A DNA stretch of 64,000 nt from Tubiluchus corallicola (GCA_030141605.1 JAQGDQ010000556.1:74001-138000), one strand, 5' to 3'; counted from the first letter of the stretch, positions 35,901-44,486 are shown. Numbers and translations are program-made. Notes: generated from the sequence alone by a model not told the origin.

Positions 35901-36129
35901 ACTTTTTACTGGTGGTTCGAAAGCTTATCCGAAAAAAATCTTTCAAACTCGATTCGAATTCGATTCGAAATACTAAAGCTTGTTTCGATTCTCATACCAA
36001 AATTCACAAATTCAATTCGATTCAAATTTCTTTTTGGGTGGAGAATGCTCACCTCTTGTGTCCGTTCGGAAGTGACGAGTTTCATCCTGTTTACTTGTAA
36101 ATCCTGATTTTTCTTTTGCAGGATCGTGA
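14878..36129 (+). CDS. PNISR: PNISR orthologue (arginine/serine-rich nuclear speckle protein), complete coding structure
   Basis: Coding exons: 14878-14950, 16485-16646, 16852-17108, 18008-18188, 18825-19015, 19931-20050, 22606-22708, 30552-30797, 33663-34676, 36122-36129. Together they give 2355 bases, 784 residues plus stop, with every junction in phase and all introns GT-AG. PNISR in vertebrates (about 805 residues) is a nuclear-speckle SR-related protein. Matching landmarks in order: WTQWPL at the N-terminus; DWAALAQQWIAQKEA; a Gly/Pro/His-rich region; LPLWIRQGLEKMEEEK; RSPSPVKTEEE; MMTEVLLTVTEELI; GLGGYGSESDEE; an RS/ER-rich region of about 340 residues; and the C-terminus SRKHKSKSSRS. 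The RS domain suggests a role in pre-mRNA processing. Introns hold most of the window's minisatellites and MITEs. The start is the first ATG after a probable acceptor (TTTTTGTAG, 14846). Hand-built model; no transcript checked. Confidence 0.93.
15111..15148. other. perfect 10 bp inverted repeat (hairpin)
   Basis: CATGGTGGTC and GACCACCATG face each other across an 18-base loop in PNISR intron 1, in otherwise AT/CT-rich sequence. Could form a stable hairpin in RNA; function unknown. The rest of intron 1 (14951-16484) shows only the tandem duplication noted separately. Confidence 0.6.
16103..16300. repeat. 104 bp tandem duplication in PNISR intron 1
   Basis: Two near-identical copies of a block starting ACACAACAAGTAATTGCATA and ending near GGACTGAACTGCCA. 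Short AT-rich direct repeats (TATATAAATAAT) precede it. Confidence 0.88.
16485..16646 (+). CDS. PNISR: PNISR coding exon 2
   Basis: Acceptor TTTATTATTGTAG|TT; the split codon G|TT gives Val before DWAALAQQWIAQKEA, the most conserved N-terminal motif of the family. Ends TACAGTGCAG|GTACTG in phase 1. Confidence 0.92.
16852..17108 (+). CDS. PNISR: PNISR coding exon 3
   Basis: Acceptor GTTGTCTTTCAG|AT, donor CACCAG|GTAAAA (phase 0). Encodes a Gly/Trp/Pro/His-rich region (GYGGWAGGNWSGPGGW, VVQPPMPP) ending YEHQ. The donor is followed within 65 bp by an array of perfect donor-like sequences (17170-17834). Confidence 0.9.
17170..17834 (+). repeat. 11 bp minisatellite made of 5' splice-site sequences
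   Basis: About 60 tandem units of TACAGGTAAGA and variants (TACAAGCAAAA, TACAGGTAAAA, TACAGGTAAGT). By eye about 28 units carry the exact octamer CAGGTAAG on the transcribed sense strand, and several read CAGGTAAGTT. The array begins about 65 bp after the real exon 3 donor (CACCAG|GTAAAA) and fills most of PNISR intron 3. The minus-strand ORFs it produces (Leu/Cys/Tyr repeats) are artefacts of the period. Confidence 0.95.
18008..18188 (+). CDS. PNISR: PNISR coding exon 4
   Basis: Acceptor GACATCTTTAG|CAC in phase 0, donor ATCG|GTAAGC in phase 1. Encodes HGFADSVNYAPDDWGSQ and a His/Arg/Ser-rich stretch. YEHQ joined to HGFA resembles the human YQHGAAFG segment, which supports the junction. Confidence 0.88.
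18236..18645 (+). mobile_element. hAT-like MITE, copy 1 (3' end missing)
   Basis: Starts CAGCGATGAGAATTTTCC and is collinear with 20765-21170 for about 400 bp (shared blocks include TTTTTGGAAGACCAGTAGTG and CACTTTGTTTACATCACG). It loses similarity after the TCCACTTAGAGGCTCT block, so the right terminus is absent. Lies in PNISR intron 4. Confidence 0.72.
18825..19015 (+). CDS. PNISR: PNISR coding exon 5
   Basis: Acceptor TTTGCGCCAG|AT; G|AT restores Asp in DAQKRKQLPLWIRQGLEKME, the hallmark block of the family. A Lys/Glu coiled-coil-like helix follows, then acidic SDDEVEHDDE. Donor TTC|GTAAGT, phase 0. Confidence 0.93.
19065..19545. repeat. about 86 bp tandem repeat in PNISR intron 5
   Basis: Five to six imperfect copies of a unit containing GGGAAAAACGGGATTCGAAT, TTTATATTGTGAGATTCGGA and TTGGAAAATTATT. 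Units vary by short deletions. Begins 50 bp downstream of the exon 5 donor. Confidence 0.92.
19931..20050 (+). CDS. PNISR: PNISR coding exon 6
   Basis: Forty codons, phase 0 on both sides; acceptor TTTTGAATAG|GAA, weaker donor TTG|GTTTGT. Encodes an acidic Ser-rich segment and ARPRSPSPVKTEEERQQEL, matching RSPSPV...EEE of vertebrate PNISR. A piggyBac-type MITE begins only 46 bp after the donor. Confidence 0.88.
20096..20562. mobile_element. piggyBac-type MITE in PNISR intron 6
   Basis: Flanked by TTAA (20092-20095 and 20563-20566). Terminal inverted repeats CCCTTTCACTACGGAG and CTACGTAGTGAAAGGG match except for one base. TTAA target duplication with CCC termini is the piggyBac signature. 467 bp, no transposase ORF, so non-autonomous. 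Confidence 0.85.
20765..21248. mobile_element. hAT-like MITE, copy 2 (both ends)
   Basis: Left end CAGGGATGAGAATTTTCC and right end GTCATTCTTATCCCTG form imperfect terminal inverted repeats. The interior is collinear with the truncated copy at 18236-18645 in the same orientation. No clean 8 bp target duplication could be read. Lies in PNISR intron 6. Confidence 0.78.
21490..22090 (-). repeat. dispersed repeat, copy 2 of an inverted pair
   Basis: Reverse-complement partner of 10025-10650 (for example AGGATGATTTTTCTTATAC, TTTGCGAAAGCGAAAATTG, GAGGTACAGCACCTGTT). In PNISR intron 6. Class unknown. Confidence 0.72.
22606..22708 (+). CDS. PNISR: PNISR coding exon 7
   Basis: Acceptor TTTCTTTGTCAG|ATA, donor ACGAAAG|GTAAGC, phase 1. 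Encodes RRMMTEVLLTVTEELIHDIS, equivalent to the LTEILLDVTDEEI helix of vertebrate PNISR. Confidence 0.9.
22851..23279. mobile_element. hAT-like MITE with 8 bp target duplication
   Basis: Left end CAGGGGCGTATTAACC, right end CTTGATCCACCTCTG (inverted relation CAGGGGCG/CACCTCTG). Flanks are ATAACAGT (22843-22850) and ATAACAAT (23280-23287), an 8 bp target duplication with one mismatch. Sub-terminal TAGCCTAGGGCGCG and AGCCTAGGGTAGCG also fit the hAT family. In PNISR intron 7; its right end seeds the 54 bp array that follows. Confidence 0.82.
23264..23866. repeat. 54 bp minisatellite derived from a transposon terminus
   Basis: About 11 copies of a unit: CCTTGATCCACCTCTG, then ATAACAATACCTGTATGATG, then ATAATGATACACCTGGAT. 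The first part is the right end of the adjacent hAT-like MITE and the second begins with its target-site duplication. The 54 bp period keeps all three minus-strand frames open, producing spurious 150-217 residue ORFs. Confidence 0.95.
24608..25735. repeat. 35 bp minisatellite with an interspersed longer module
   Basis: About 26 units of 35 bp (GTATCACATGCATTTGACAC then TGTTCGTCAAGAAGT). At 24608, 24690 and 24918 an extra module beginning AAGAATTGCTCTAAATTTA and containing TTTTACTGATAACTTGACAA precedes the 35 bp units. A final truncated AAGATTTGCTCTAAATTTA closes the array near 25735. Confidence 0.94.
25736..26639. other. PNISR intron 7, non-repetitive part
   Basis: No exon supported. Near 26442 AATTAATAAAGTTTG runs into (TTG)n, resembling a retroposon 3' tail. 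Immediately after it a TATATAAAG box is followed by a CG-richer segment ending GCGCCATAG|GTGAGT near 26531, which could be a cryptic promoter and first exon; this is weak. Confidence 0.3.
26640..26800 (+). repeat. dispersed repeat shared with the 54 and 58 kb regions
   Basis: The block CTCGTGTAATTAGTAAAAT followed by TTTAAAGTC also occurs near 54293 and 58712 in the segmental duplication, with flanking similarity before and after. Class unknown. Confidence 0.65.
27500..27590 (-). repeat. tRNA-like SINE fragment
   Basis: On the minus strand, GTAGCGTGATGATTAGCA (A-box-like) is followed about 35 bases later by TTGAGTTCAAGTCCC (B-box-like). No complete cloverleaf is seen. Remaining intron sequence to 28346 shows no other feature. 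Confidence 0.35.
28347..30300. repeat. 36 bp minisatellite with higher-order structure
   Basis: About 54 copies of TTAACTTACATTAACTTCTC followed by ACGGACACAACTACTC. A block of about 14 units starting near 29091 is repeated almost exactly 504 bp later (29595), so part of the array grew by duplication of a multi-unit block. The period is a multiple of three, giving plus-strand ORFs of 158 and 273 codons that lack a gene context. In PNISR intron 7. Confidence 0.95.
30552..30797 (+). CDS. PNISR: PNISR coding exon 8
   Basis: Acceptor GTGTATTTGCAG|GT; G|GT restores Gly in GLGGYGSESDEE. The exon is notably GC-rich against its surroundings and encodes an acidic Ser/Asp stretch, then ELEAQIRRRRLAFEKKMAAR. 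Donor GATG|GTAATT, phase 1. The preceding intron is 7.8 kb. Confidence 0.92.
30868..31870. mobile_element. pogo/Tigger-like MITE (interrupted by a LINE)
   Basis: Termini CAGTGTTCCCTCGCTACTT and AAGTGAGGGAACACTG are inverted repeats and both are flanked by TA (30866-30867, 31871-31872). The CAGTGTTCCCTCG start is typical of Tigger-type Tc1/mariner elements. No transposase ORF. A truncated non-LTR element sits inside at 31152-31649; without it the element is about 490 bp. In PNISR intron 8. Confidence 0.85.
31152..31649 (+). mobile_element. 5'-truncated non-LTR retrotransposon (LINE, RTE-like)
   Basis: Bounded by a perfect 18 bp target duplication GTGTATTTATTCGGCGGA (31134-31151 and 31650-31667) and ending in (GAA)n. 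Bases about 31290-31480 encode VVRPALIYGLEAASLKK and EMRMLRWMVEITRRDKIRNN, the C-terminal region of LINE reverse-transcriptase proteins; further 3' NRNAWRRLIHNGDP appears in another frame. Frameshifted and truncated, so dead on arrival. Inserted within the Tigger-like MITE. Confidence 0.85.
32058..32570. mobile_element. second pogo/Tigger-like MITE in PNISR intron 8
   Basis: Left end CAGTCATACCTCCGTTGTCG and right end ACAGAGGTACTACTG are imperfect inverted repeats of the CAGTAGTACCTCNGTT type. The right flank is TA, the left flank TG (mutated). No transposase ORF. Confidence 0.72.
32935..33550. repeat. 88 bp minisatellite in PNISR intron 8
   Basis: About seven copies of a unit containing AAGTTTGAAAACAGATGTTT, TTGCTTATGTGTTACTGCTA and TTATGCAATAAGACAGTGTG. 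Copies differ by a few substitutions. Ends about 110 bp before the RS-domain exon. Confidence 0.95.
33663..34676 (+). CDS. PNISR: PNISR coding exon 9 (RS domain)
   Basis: Acceptor GTCTCTTAG|TT, donor TCCTCGC|GTAAGT (phase 1). Encodes the RS/RE/RD-rich domain of about 338 residues, including many SRSRS- and RHKSRE-type units, poly-Ser and poly-Asp, then GKRSSRKHKSKSS. Reading through the donor would replace the last two residues with an unrelated hydrophobic tail ending at 34855. A donor-like GGGTAAGCG lies inside the exon near 34637, but using it would remove the conserved C-terminus. Confidence 0.9.
35500..36056. mobile_element. hAT-like MITE in last PNISR intron
   Basis: Ends AGGGGTGAGCGTTCGAG and GAATGCTCACCTCT are inverted repeats, with TTCGAATTCG-rich sub-terminal repeats at both sides. 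The flanks TGTGTCCGTT (35490-35499 and 36057-36066) are identical, so the insertion is well preserved (8-10 bp duplication depending on how the terminal T is assigned). Contains a (CAT)n run at about 35670-35698. Ends only 65 bp before the terminal exon acceptor. Confidence 0.82.
36122..36129 (+). CDS. PNISR: PNISR terminal coding exon (8 coding bases)
   Basis: Acceptor TTTTTCTTTTGCAG|GATCGTGA. The split codon C|GA plus TCG TGA completes ...KSSRS-stop, closely matching the ...KSRSR end of vertebrate PNISR. Most of this exon is therefore 3' UTR. No convincing polyadenylation signal was found close by. Confidence 0.8.
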
Positions 36130-39100
36130 AGTCGACCGATTTATCCGGGATGCCATGTAAGTGTACAGTACAATGTAGCCTTTGTAAATAGCTAGCCGTA
36201 GTTCCACGGTTTCGACAAAAATTGTGCATTTTGTGTAGTTAAATGGTTCTTAGACACAATTCTTGTAATATAATTTAGAGGTGCTGTTAATTACAATCGA
36301 TCGTCAGGTTACTGAATGAATTTCTGGTCAAGTTTGACTGCGGTTCGGACGTAATGATCAGGCAGGCCATGAAGGACCTTTTCCTTAGAATGATTCTTGA
36401 ATTAAAGATTTCCTTAGAATGATTCTTGAATTAAAGATCTCCTTAGAATGATTCTTGAATTAAAGATCTTGTTTTAATTAGCTGGATTAGATTTTCAGTA
36501 GTTCTTGCGCATGCTCACGTTTGCCGTGGCACGGGGAAGCTACAATGGTGGTTTATTACAGAAAACGACCGTCAAAATATGATCGAGTTCTCCCGTGACC
36601 TGCCATCTTTAACATAAAAACATTGAATGTCCTTTATGGTCTCTCGATGATTATTTATTCATTCTAGGAGTTTTTTACTCCAATTTGCCTCATTAGCTTT
36701 AAAATTACAGATAAAATGTAAAAAAGTTTGTACCGTGTGAAGTAAGAACATTAAAAGAAAATTTAGTAGCTAAATATCATTTGAGTGAAAATATACGTGT
36801 TTGCTTTGCGTAGCAAAATCGTCCATAAGTCGGCAATTAAGCTTTTATATTTATTTACGTATCCTGAATCTCTATTTCATGAGGATCATTTTGGTACCAA
36901 GCTCATTGCTCTGTGACTATGTTATTTCTAAGCTGAGATAATCCATGTTGAAGTTGAGGTGCAGGCTGCACACTGAAAAACAACCTTGAGAAAATCTCTG
37001 TTAAAGTCAGCCATTGTTTTTTGTCGCGTTTCTTCAAAACACTTAGCAACCGTACGAAAGTGTGGCTGCTATGGATTTTACAAGAGCAAATTGAAGTTAC
37101 GTTTATATCCAATAGATGGCTCTTCCTGACCGAGATCTAGGCTTGGAAACAGAAAAAATCCGAAGCAAAATGGCTGCTTCCACGAGCTACAATCGGAGTT
37201 TGCAAATACAAGTTTTTGCAATTGCAGTACAAGTTTTTAGCTAGCGAAGTGGGTAGGGTGTTATAAAATTAGATTTTTAGTAATTTTTAAACATTTCCTT
37301 GACAATTTGATGCTAAAATATTGAAGTCCAATATATTTAGCATTTGTTTTTTAAACTCAAAAATTGACATTTGACCAAATTTTTGGTGCATTGTAGTTAG
37401 AAAAAGAGTAAAGTTTACTGCTTAAGAAGAAAATAAACAAGCGCCATATAACTGGTTTCGCCAGAAAAAACTTAGTTAAAGAAATAGGAAACAATGAGAA
37501 TAAACAATAAGAAGTACCTGATTGGTTTGAGATAAATAGGAAATTATTGAGAGACACAAAAGGGTATTCAGTGTTTTTTTGTTTCTACAAATAAACAATT
37601 TCCATGTACGACAGTCAAGTCAGAACTCGAACATTTTTCGCACTTTTAATTTCCAAATTCGAATAACTTTTCGGCACTTGTTCAGAGACGGTGGAAATTA
37701 ACGCTTTCCTAACTGAAGTTATAATTAGTGTTCTGCATCTTCACTTTTCATTGATGATAACATGTCCACACGATACTGACCAATTCATAACAAACTAAAC
37801 ATAACACGTCCACACGATACTGACCAATTGAAAACATACTAAACGTAGTGGTAACAAATAACAACATTTGGCTAATCACAAGAAATAGAACAGCAGAGTA
37901 ATTTGCTAAGATTGTAAGAATAAAAATGTCTCCAAGTGGACATACAATAAAACGTAGTGCAGTAAGCATTAAACAATTGTCTCTTCACAGCGTTATCAGT
38001 GAGCTATCATTGACACAGTATGGTTAGCAACATGTTACCACATTTTGTATGATTATGATACTAAACAATTTACGCGGGTACTTTTGACCGCTCTATTGTT
38101 TAGTCTCAGATTTTGCTCTTTTCTCTTTTTACTTAATGGTCATGCAAACAGTCCAAACTGTGCGAAAGAGTGACCGCTTTAAGTTGCCTGTTTTCCGTTT
38201 CGCTGCTGCTTGAACCGTAACTCAAGATTCGCTTTCGGCAGAAAGGGGTCAGTTTGGTGGCACCAGTTCAAAACTGTTGTGTTATGTATTTACACACGTA
38301 AATTATGTCACTGATTTAGTTGCTGTTTCTCCTTTTTCTGCATGCCTTTAGTACTTATTTACAAACTATAGATAGGTGGACATGTCATTTTAAAAAATCT
38401 CTTGTGTATTTTAAATAGGCAAATTGCCTTTATCATAATTGCTTCTGCTGTAAAATTACTATCTGATTCATTTGTCATAGGAACTAATTGTTCTGATTGC
38501 CTGACGCATTAGTTTCTTCTTGTTATCAATAAAATGAATTTTTTTATACCTCGACATTGATATTTTTCAAGTTTTTTGTCCTTTAGTCCTTATCGTAACC
38601 AGGTAGACAGATCGCTTTTCTACGAGCAAGCACTGTTACTATTAAACCATCATTTTATAACATGAGAACGTCCGCGTAACTCGACAACTTAAAGCGGAAT
38701 ACCTGGGCTAACCGAACAGCCAAAATTTTGTCTACGTGGCTTCAATCACATGATATAGTAGTAATGCATAAACAGTGTCAATGAATGTACAGATGAAATC
38801 TGATTTCAGAACAGGTTGGCTTCTGTCATTATACCGTTAAACATCTTAACTAAACTTCTTTTATAAATGGTGGAATTATAACAGTAGGAACTAGTTACTT
38901 AACCTGGTCTAAAATAAGCCTGAGCGTCATAACCACGTCTGTTGCATTTTCACTATCACATTAGGCTAACGCGATTCTTAGCTTTGAGATAATCACCTTG
39001 GATTGAAATTGAAATGTGGAATCGCTTGACCCAAAGACAAGCTATCTGTGATGAGCCCAGGACGTTGTCAACGAACCAGCTGCCACGATGCTCACCTGAA

Positions 39101-39156
39101 GGCTTCACTATTTATTAACAAAGGAAAAACTGATTTTGTGATAATAGTAACATCTT
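36130..39156. other. PNISR 3' UTR and intergenic DNA before the fucosyltransferase
   Basis: No further coding exon seen. Contains three copies of a 29 bp unit (TCCTTAGAATGATTCTTGAA...) at 36382-36469 and a two-copy repeat around 37755-37845 (CACACGATACTGACCAATT). An AATAAA occurs near 38530 but its link to PNISR is unproven. Confidence 0.45.
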
Positions 39157-39162
39157 TTTATT
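39157..39162 (-). terminator. polyadenylation signal AATAAA for the fucosyltransferase gene
   Basis: TTTATT on the plus strand, read as AATAAA on the minus strand, about 225 bases downstream of the GT11 stop codon. Position fits a short 3' UTR. Confidence 0.5.
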
Positions 39163-39384
39163 GAGCCAATAAATAAGAATTCACAAAACAGAAGTAATTA
39201 CACACTTAAACAAGACAGGAATTGCTAAAACCTCACTGGAACACTCGTCTCAAGGATCAGGTATCTGGCTACAAAGTGTGGAGTGCCATGATTATTTACA
39301 GATACAAAATTACAGATATACAATGCAGCAATTATCACATTAGTCCTCTGGTCCACATTATGAGGCTTGACCACTCATAAAATA

Positions 39385-42300
39385 TTATGACAAGGGCTTC
39401 CAATTCGGTGGATAATAATCTTCCGGATGAAATTGTTGTTGAATTTTACTCCCTGCCTGCATCCCATCGGCAAAGTATATCACATCGCCGCCTGTCATAT
39501 ATGCAGACCACCATCCAAAAGTACCGGTGGTAATCACCATGTGTTCACACTTTTGTAGTAATAACATATCCACTTCGGGCGGTTCATTCCCGTCCATAAA
39601 TATCACATTGTCACCAGCGATGTTTTCCTTGCACCATTGGATTTCATTACTGCACACAACAAATGCCACATCACCGTACCTTTGTTTGTACTCGTCCATT
39701 GCTTTTTGTAAATATTCTGCGCCAGCAGCAACGTATCCCTGTTGCACTTTGGATGCTTCGAGAATGTTTCCTCTTCGAACGTGGACACCGATTACTGAGC
39801 CTGCTTGACGCTGCTTGAGAACGGGATAAACCTTGTCTAGCCATATATTGTCGGCTCTTTTTTGTATGTGCTCGTTGAAGGAGAACTCGTTTTTCAATTG
39901 ATCAATGTATCTATTAAAATATTTGTATGACTGAAGATAACCGCTCAGTGCAATGTTGCGTCCTGGTAGCTGTTCTGTAACTGATTCGTATCTAGAAGCT
40001 TCCGGAAGTGACATTATCTGATAGTCAGTAACAGGTAACGTAGGAGGCCCCGGGATGCGCAGAGCAGATGGCAAATCAAAGAACTCCAAGAGACGAGCCT
40101 CATTGGAAATTATAATATTGCGATTATTTTGGCGCGCTACACCTAGTAGGGAGGCATACTGAAACAGAAGATTACCTAAACCGGCATTCGGTCGAAAAGC
40201 TACAGTGAGATTATATGTTGCAGTTGCTCTTTCTGTATTCTTATTTGAAGTGATAACTTCATTTAGATTTTGTGCCATGCCTCTCTGCCCCTGATTACTT
40301 TCAGTGCTTATCTTTTGCACAGATGGTGGAACCATTGGCTTAACTTGTAAATGATTCTCAGTACTCTTTTGTGCCACACCAAGATGCTTGGCCACTTCGC
40401 TTGCTGACGGATTGTATTTTGCTATTTGTGGGTTTTGTATGTTTGATCTTACTGAATTAACTACAGGACTGCCATACCTTGACATTGTATTGCTGTTGTT
40501 GGTGTCAAAACTAGCTGCACTTCTGTATGTTTCCCTGTTTTGGCTATATGCTTCTGGTTCAAATGATTTCTCCTGATTTGACACTAAGTTAAAAATGTTC
40601 CTTTGAGGTGCAGGCTCTCTGTGGTCAAACATTCCCACAATTTTGTAATTCTGCTTTTGTTGACTTTCTCCAGTAGGTAAATTGCTATGGAGATTGCCTT
40701 CTAACTGTTCGTTTGTTTGATCAACTGGCATTTCAGGCCAATTGTTTGTTTGATACTGATGCTGAGTTTGATAGAAATGGTTTGGCTGATATGGACTACC
40801 TTTTTCCTGAAAAATGTTAGCTTGTTTTTCATTACTAGTTGGCAGATATTTGGTTTGTCGGTAATTTGGCTCATTTTGGATATCGGCTTGGTTTCTGTGG
40901 CTACTGTATTGGCTGTACATTTCATATTTGGTAGCATGTGTATTGGGAAATGATGCATATGGCTGATTACTGTCTGAATAATATTTATCGTGTAAAGTTT
41001 GTTTCTGCTGTGTCATGTCTGAGCCGTATTTTCTCCCTAGTTCCGCGATTCCTTGTTCTGCATAGACACTACTTTCTCTTTCTCTTTGATCTTCATTTTG
41101 TTTTTGTTTGAAAACTTGATGTTGATAATCCATATTTTGATTTACTGAGTACAAACTATTGTTGTTTATTGTTCCACTGTCTTGTTGTTTTTCACTATCT
41201 CTCCTAATCTGGCTTGAGTAATACGCGTTCCTTAATGCTGGCTGTGCCCCGAATGCTTCTGAATTATATTGTCTGCCTAAATATGGTATTCTGACAAGTT
41301 GGGCATTTGATTCACTACTTCTTTCTTTTTGTTCTTTCGTGTCATGGTTGTATACCTGGTGTTGATAATTCGCTTTCTGATTGCCTGAGTATAATCTATC
41401 TAATAGCTCACTGTCTCGTTGTTGTGTGTCGTCATTACTTCCATTATCTGTTTCATACTGATCATTATTATTATTATCATTATTATTATTAATATTACTT
41501 GCTTGATGCTGATAGTAGTTAGAAGACCAATCCTGAGAGCTTTCTCGGTTTTCGATTGCCTGTTGGTTTGAAGCTTGATATTGGTTGCTGATATATTGAC
41601 TGTTTGGATAATAATCAAGCTGATACTTCTGTGTTTCCTGATTGCCAACATCTGGGTTGCTGTAGTAGTTTTGGTTGTTGGTCTTGTAGAGGTTCTCGTG
41701 ATTTCGGTACGGATCAGGAACTTGCGCAAATCCTTGGTGCGTATTTGCAAAACCGTAGCTGGTCGCAGGATATTTGACGGGTTGATTTCGAAGATCTTTC
41801 AGAGGGGAAAATGAAGGACTTACGAAGGGTTTGCTTCTTGGCACATCCTTTAAATTATTTGTGTACAACATGGGGTTAGAACCTGCTGGTTGGGAATAAT
41901 AACTATTGTCTCCTGCGTGCTGATTTGCTGATTGGGAGTAATAGTTATCTTCTCCTACATATTGTTTGTTTTTGTCATTGTTTCCATACGAGTCAATGAT
42001 TATATCATGTTCTGCATATTGTTGACGACTGTTGGTATCTTCATGTGAAGGTTGGCTAGATTTTCTTGCTTCTGCATATAATTCCTTTCTGTTGGAATTG
42101 CTATCCAAGGAATAATCGGGTCTGTTTCCTCTTGCATATGATGCCTTTCTGTCGACATCTACATGGGTGTAATAACTGGGTTGATGTCCTCCTATTGCAA
42201 TGTGCTGATTTGCATTATTTTCTTCGGATGCGTAATAGAGTGAGTTATTTTCACCTTCAGAAGATCGTCGTCTGTCAGAGTCATCGTGCAAGTAGTGATT

Positions 42301-43238
42301 GTTCCCAATTCCAGTTCCATATTGTTGGTTTCTGTACGAATCTGCATCTTGCTCAGCATTGTCATTATTATTCATTTGAAAAGGAGGCACGGCATTTGAT
42401 GCAATTACATTTTGGGAGGACGAGCTCCCTGCATACTCCGGGTGATAGCTAGAACCACCATATTGTGAACTAATCCTCGGTGGACTGTACGCACCATAAC
42501 CAACTTGTTCATCTATATCTGGCTGTTTATTGTATTGAAATGCACCACCGAGTTCTTGAGTATCATACCTACCATACTTGTCTAGGTTTGTCATGAAGTA
42601 GCCGTTTCTATGCCTTATATCTTCATTTTCTTCTTTGTAAGATCTTATAGCTTGTCTTGCATCGTCATTTTCAAAATCATCCCTTGAATTTTCCTCAAAC
42701 TCGTCATCATCCCTTTCACTTGTCATGTGATTACCACCACCTGCAAAGTCACTATTCACGTTTTCAAACATCCTTTCTCGTGGTTCAGTGCTCCGGTGTG
42801 GCTCATCTCCATCTGCAAAGTCATTTGCTTGTCTCCCATCAGCACCGATATGAGGATTTAAATTTTGATTGCTCTGTTGGCCATGGTATATCCATGGCTG
42901 GTTGCTGTCTTGCTTCTGGTATTTCTCATACCCTTTGTCTTGTTTGTATTCAGAGAACTCGTCATTATCTTCTTTTGTAGTTTTGCCAAAATCTGTGGTG
43001 GCTTCTCTTTTCCTGTTTTTTTCCTGTTGCCGACTGGCTTCATCTTTAGTGTAATATTCCACCTTCCAATTTTTCACATCCGGATGTTCTTTGGCTGATT
43101 CACGGTGTTCTGCTTCTTGCTTGCTATCAATGCTCCTCTTGACGACGTCGACCGTTGCCTTAGTTTTGTCACGATTGCTTACTCTTGAGAGCATGTGTAA
43201 TGCAAACACCGAGGCAATCACAATGAAAAACAGCTTGT
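39385..43238 (-). CDS. GT11 alpha-1,2-fucosyltransferase-like protein with giant Q/N-rich stem
   Basis: A single exon of 3.85 kb encodes nearly the whole protein. The C-terminal ~275 residues are glycosyltransferase family 11: FRPNAGLGNLLFQYASLLG (motif with G-x-G-N-x-x-x-Q), VIGVHVRRGN (the H-x-R-R-G-D/N GDP-fucose-binding motif), FVVCSNEIQWCKENI and TTGTFGWWSAYMTGGD, ending HPEDYYPPNW as in FUT1/FUT2. It should add fucose alpha-1,2 to galactose in the Golgi. The N-terminus has a short hydrophobic segment (KLFFIVIASVFALHML), a type II signal anchor. The stem of about 1000 residues is rich in Gln, Asn, Ser, Tyr, Asp and Arg, far longer than the usual few dozen. TTTTTGTTTTTCAG ends at 43239, an acceptor, so the ATG lies in an upstream exon I could not identify; the first in-frame ATG is past the anchor. 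Confidence 0.88.
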
Positions 43239-43260
43239 CTGAAAAACAAAAATAAGACAA

Positions 43261-44486
43261 GGCTCACGTGATATGAGTATTTTATCTTAATATCAAGATT
43301 GTTATAAAATAATGATGCCGGCCAATGTGATTTAGAATACAATCGGGATTTGAACCAGGAACTTGCTACAAGGTACATGCCATAACCACTGGACTACCAT
43401 GTTCCTCAGCAATCATGGCCGTTCAAAATTCGCTTGTATGGCTAGCCAGTGAGTTTATCATTTCCAATGTTAGGTCAATTATGATGGTAAGTGTTCTAAC
43501 TAATTAGATTAATTTTGAGCCAGAATTTCCCTTAAGTGATTAAAATTGATCTAATTACTCTGTGATACCTGCCCAGCAAGCAAAAGATCATTGGTTCAAA
43601 TCCAGGTTGTGCTTAAACATTTTCGCGATTCCCGCTTTTCAAATTTGGTTTCATAATTCAATCACTTTGTGACCTCAGTCTTGCACCTCAGGTAATATAA
43701 AGTTCTGAAAAACACTGGCTGTTACACAAATCAGAGTGTTGTGAAATGCTTGTAATTGAAAAACAGAATAGGAAATATTGGAAGGATATTGTATAGGAAA
43801 CGTAACAAACATGTAATTTGAATATTGTAGTTATATTTGAAGATCAGATGTTGAACGGTCTCTTTTCTTAGCTGCAACTTTCTCATGGAGAGACAACTGT
43901 GAAAAATTAAGCTGTTGTAATTCGCTTACAGTCACTGAACTTGCATTTCTTGGGGATGCAAGGCGTCCATTATTAAATAATTTATGTTCTAAGTACACAC
44001 GCTAAGTTTACATTTCATCACATCAAAGAATATGACGTATGACATGGCTATTCTTACTGTGATAGAGACAGCACTTTTTTACCTAGCAGCAGACGCTAGC
44101 GTACAGCGTGTTATCTCAGACATGTGCGCATGGCCGCATGCGCATAACAGCCAAACATCACGTTGCTTGAGCTATGAAGCAAATTGTACTTCCCTCACGT
44201 ACACCGGTTCCACACAAGTATAAAGAAAACTAGTTAAAGGAAACGACTTATATTGAATATTGTCGATAATAATGAGTGACAACAGGGGGTGCTGCAGCAA
44301 CAAAGTACTTATACACGAGCCACCACTCTCTATGAAATCATTGTAATTTTTATTTCAAGATTATAAATAATGTTAAAGGGCACTCAAAATCCATCACAAA
44401 GGCTGACCCACAAACCACGTGACCGTGTCACTCAGCCCCGTTCCTGGAGCACATCATGGACCCACACTACAACATGGCGACATGTA
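43261..44486. other. upstream region of the fucosyltransferase gene
   Basis: Must contain the first exon and promoter of the minus-strand fucosyltransferase gene, but no ATG exon with the required phase-1 donor was convincing. Holds a tRNA-like sequence at 43335-43405. Confidence 0.4.
43335..43405 (-). repeat. tRNA-like SINE head or tRNA pseudogene
   Basis: On the minus strand GGTAGTCCAGTGGTTATGG provides an A box and CTGGTTCAAATCCCG a B box, with about 30 bases between. Acceptor-stem pairing is poor, so not a functional tRNA. Confidence 0.5.

Noticed and set aside
43335-43405. Functional tRNA gene
   Set aside because: A and B boxes are present but acceptor and D-stem pairing is poor and no T-run terminator follows at the proper distance; a SINE head or pseudogene is likelier.
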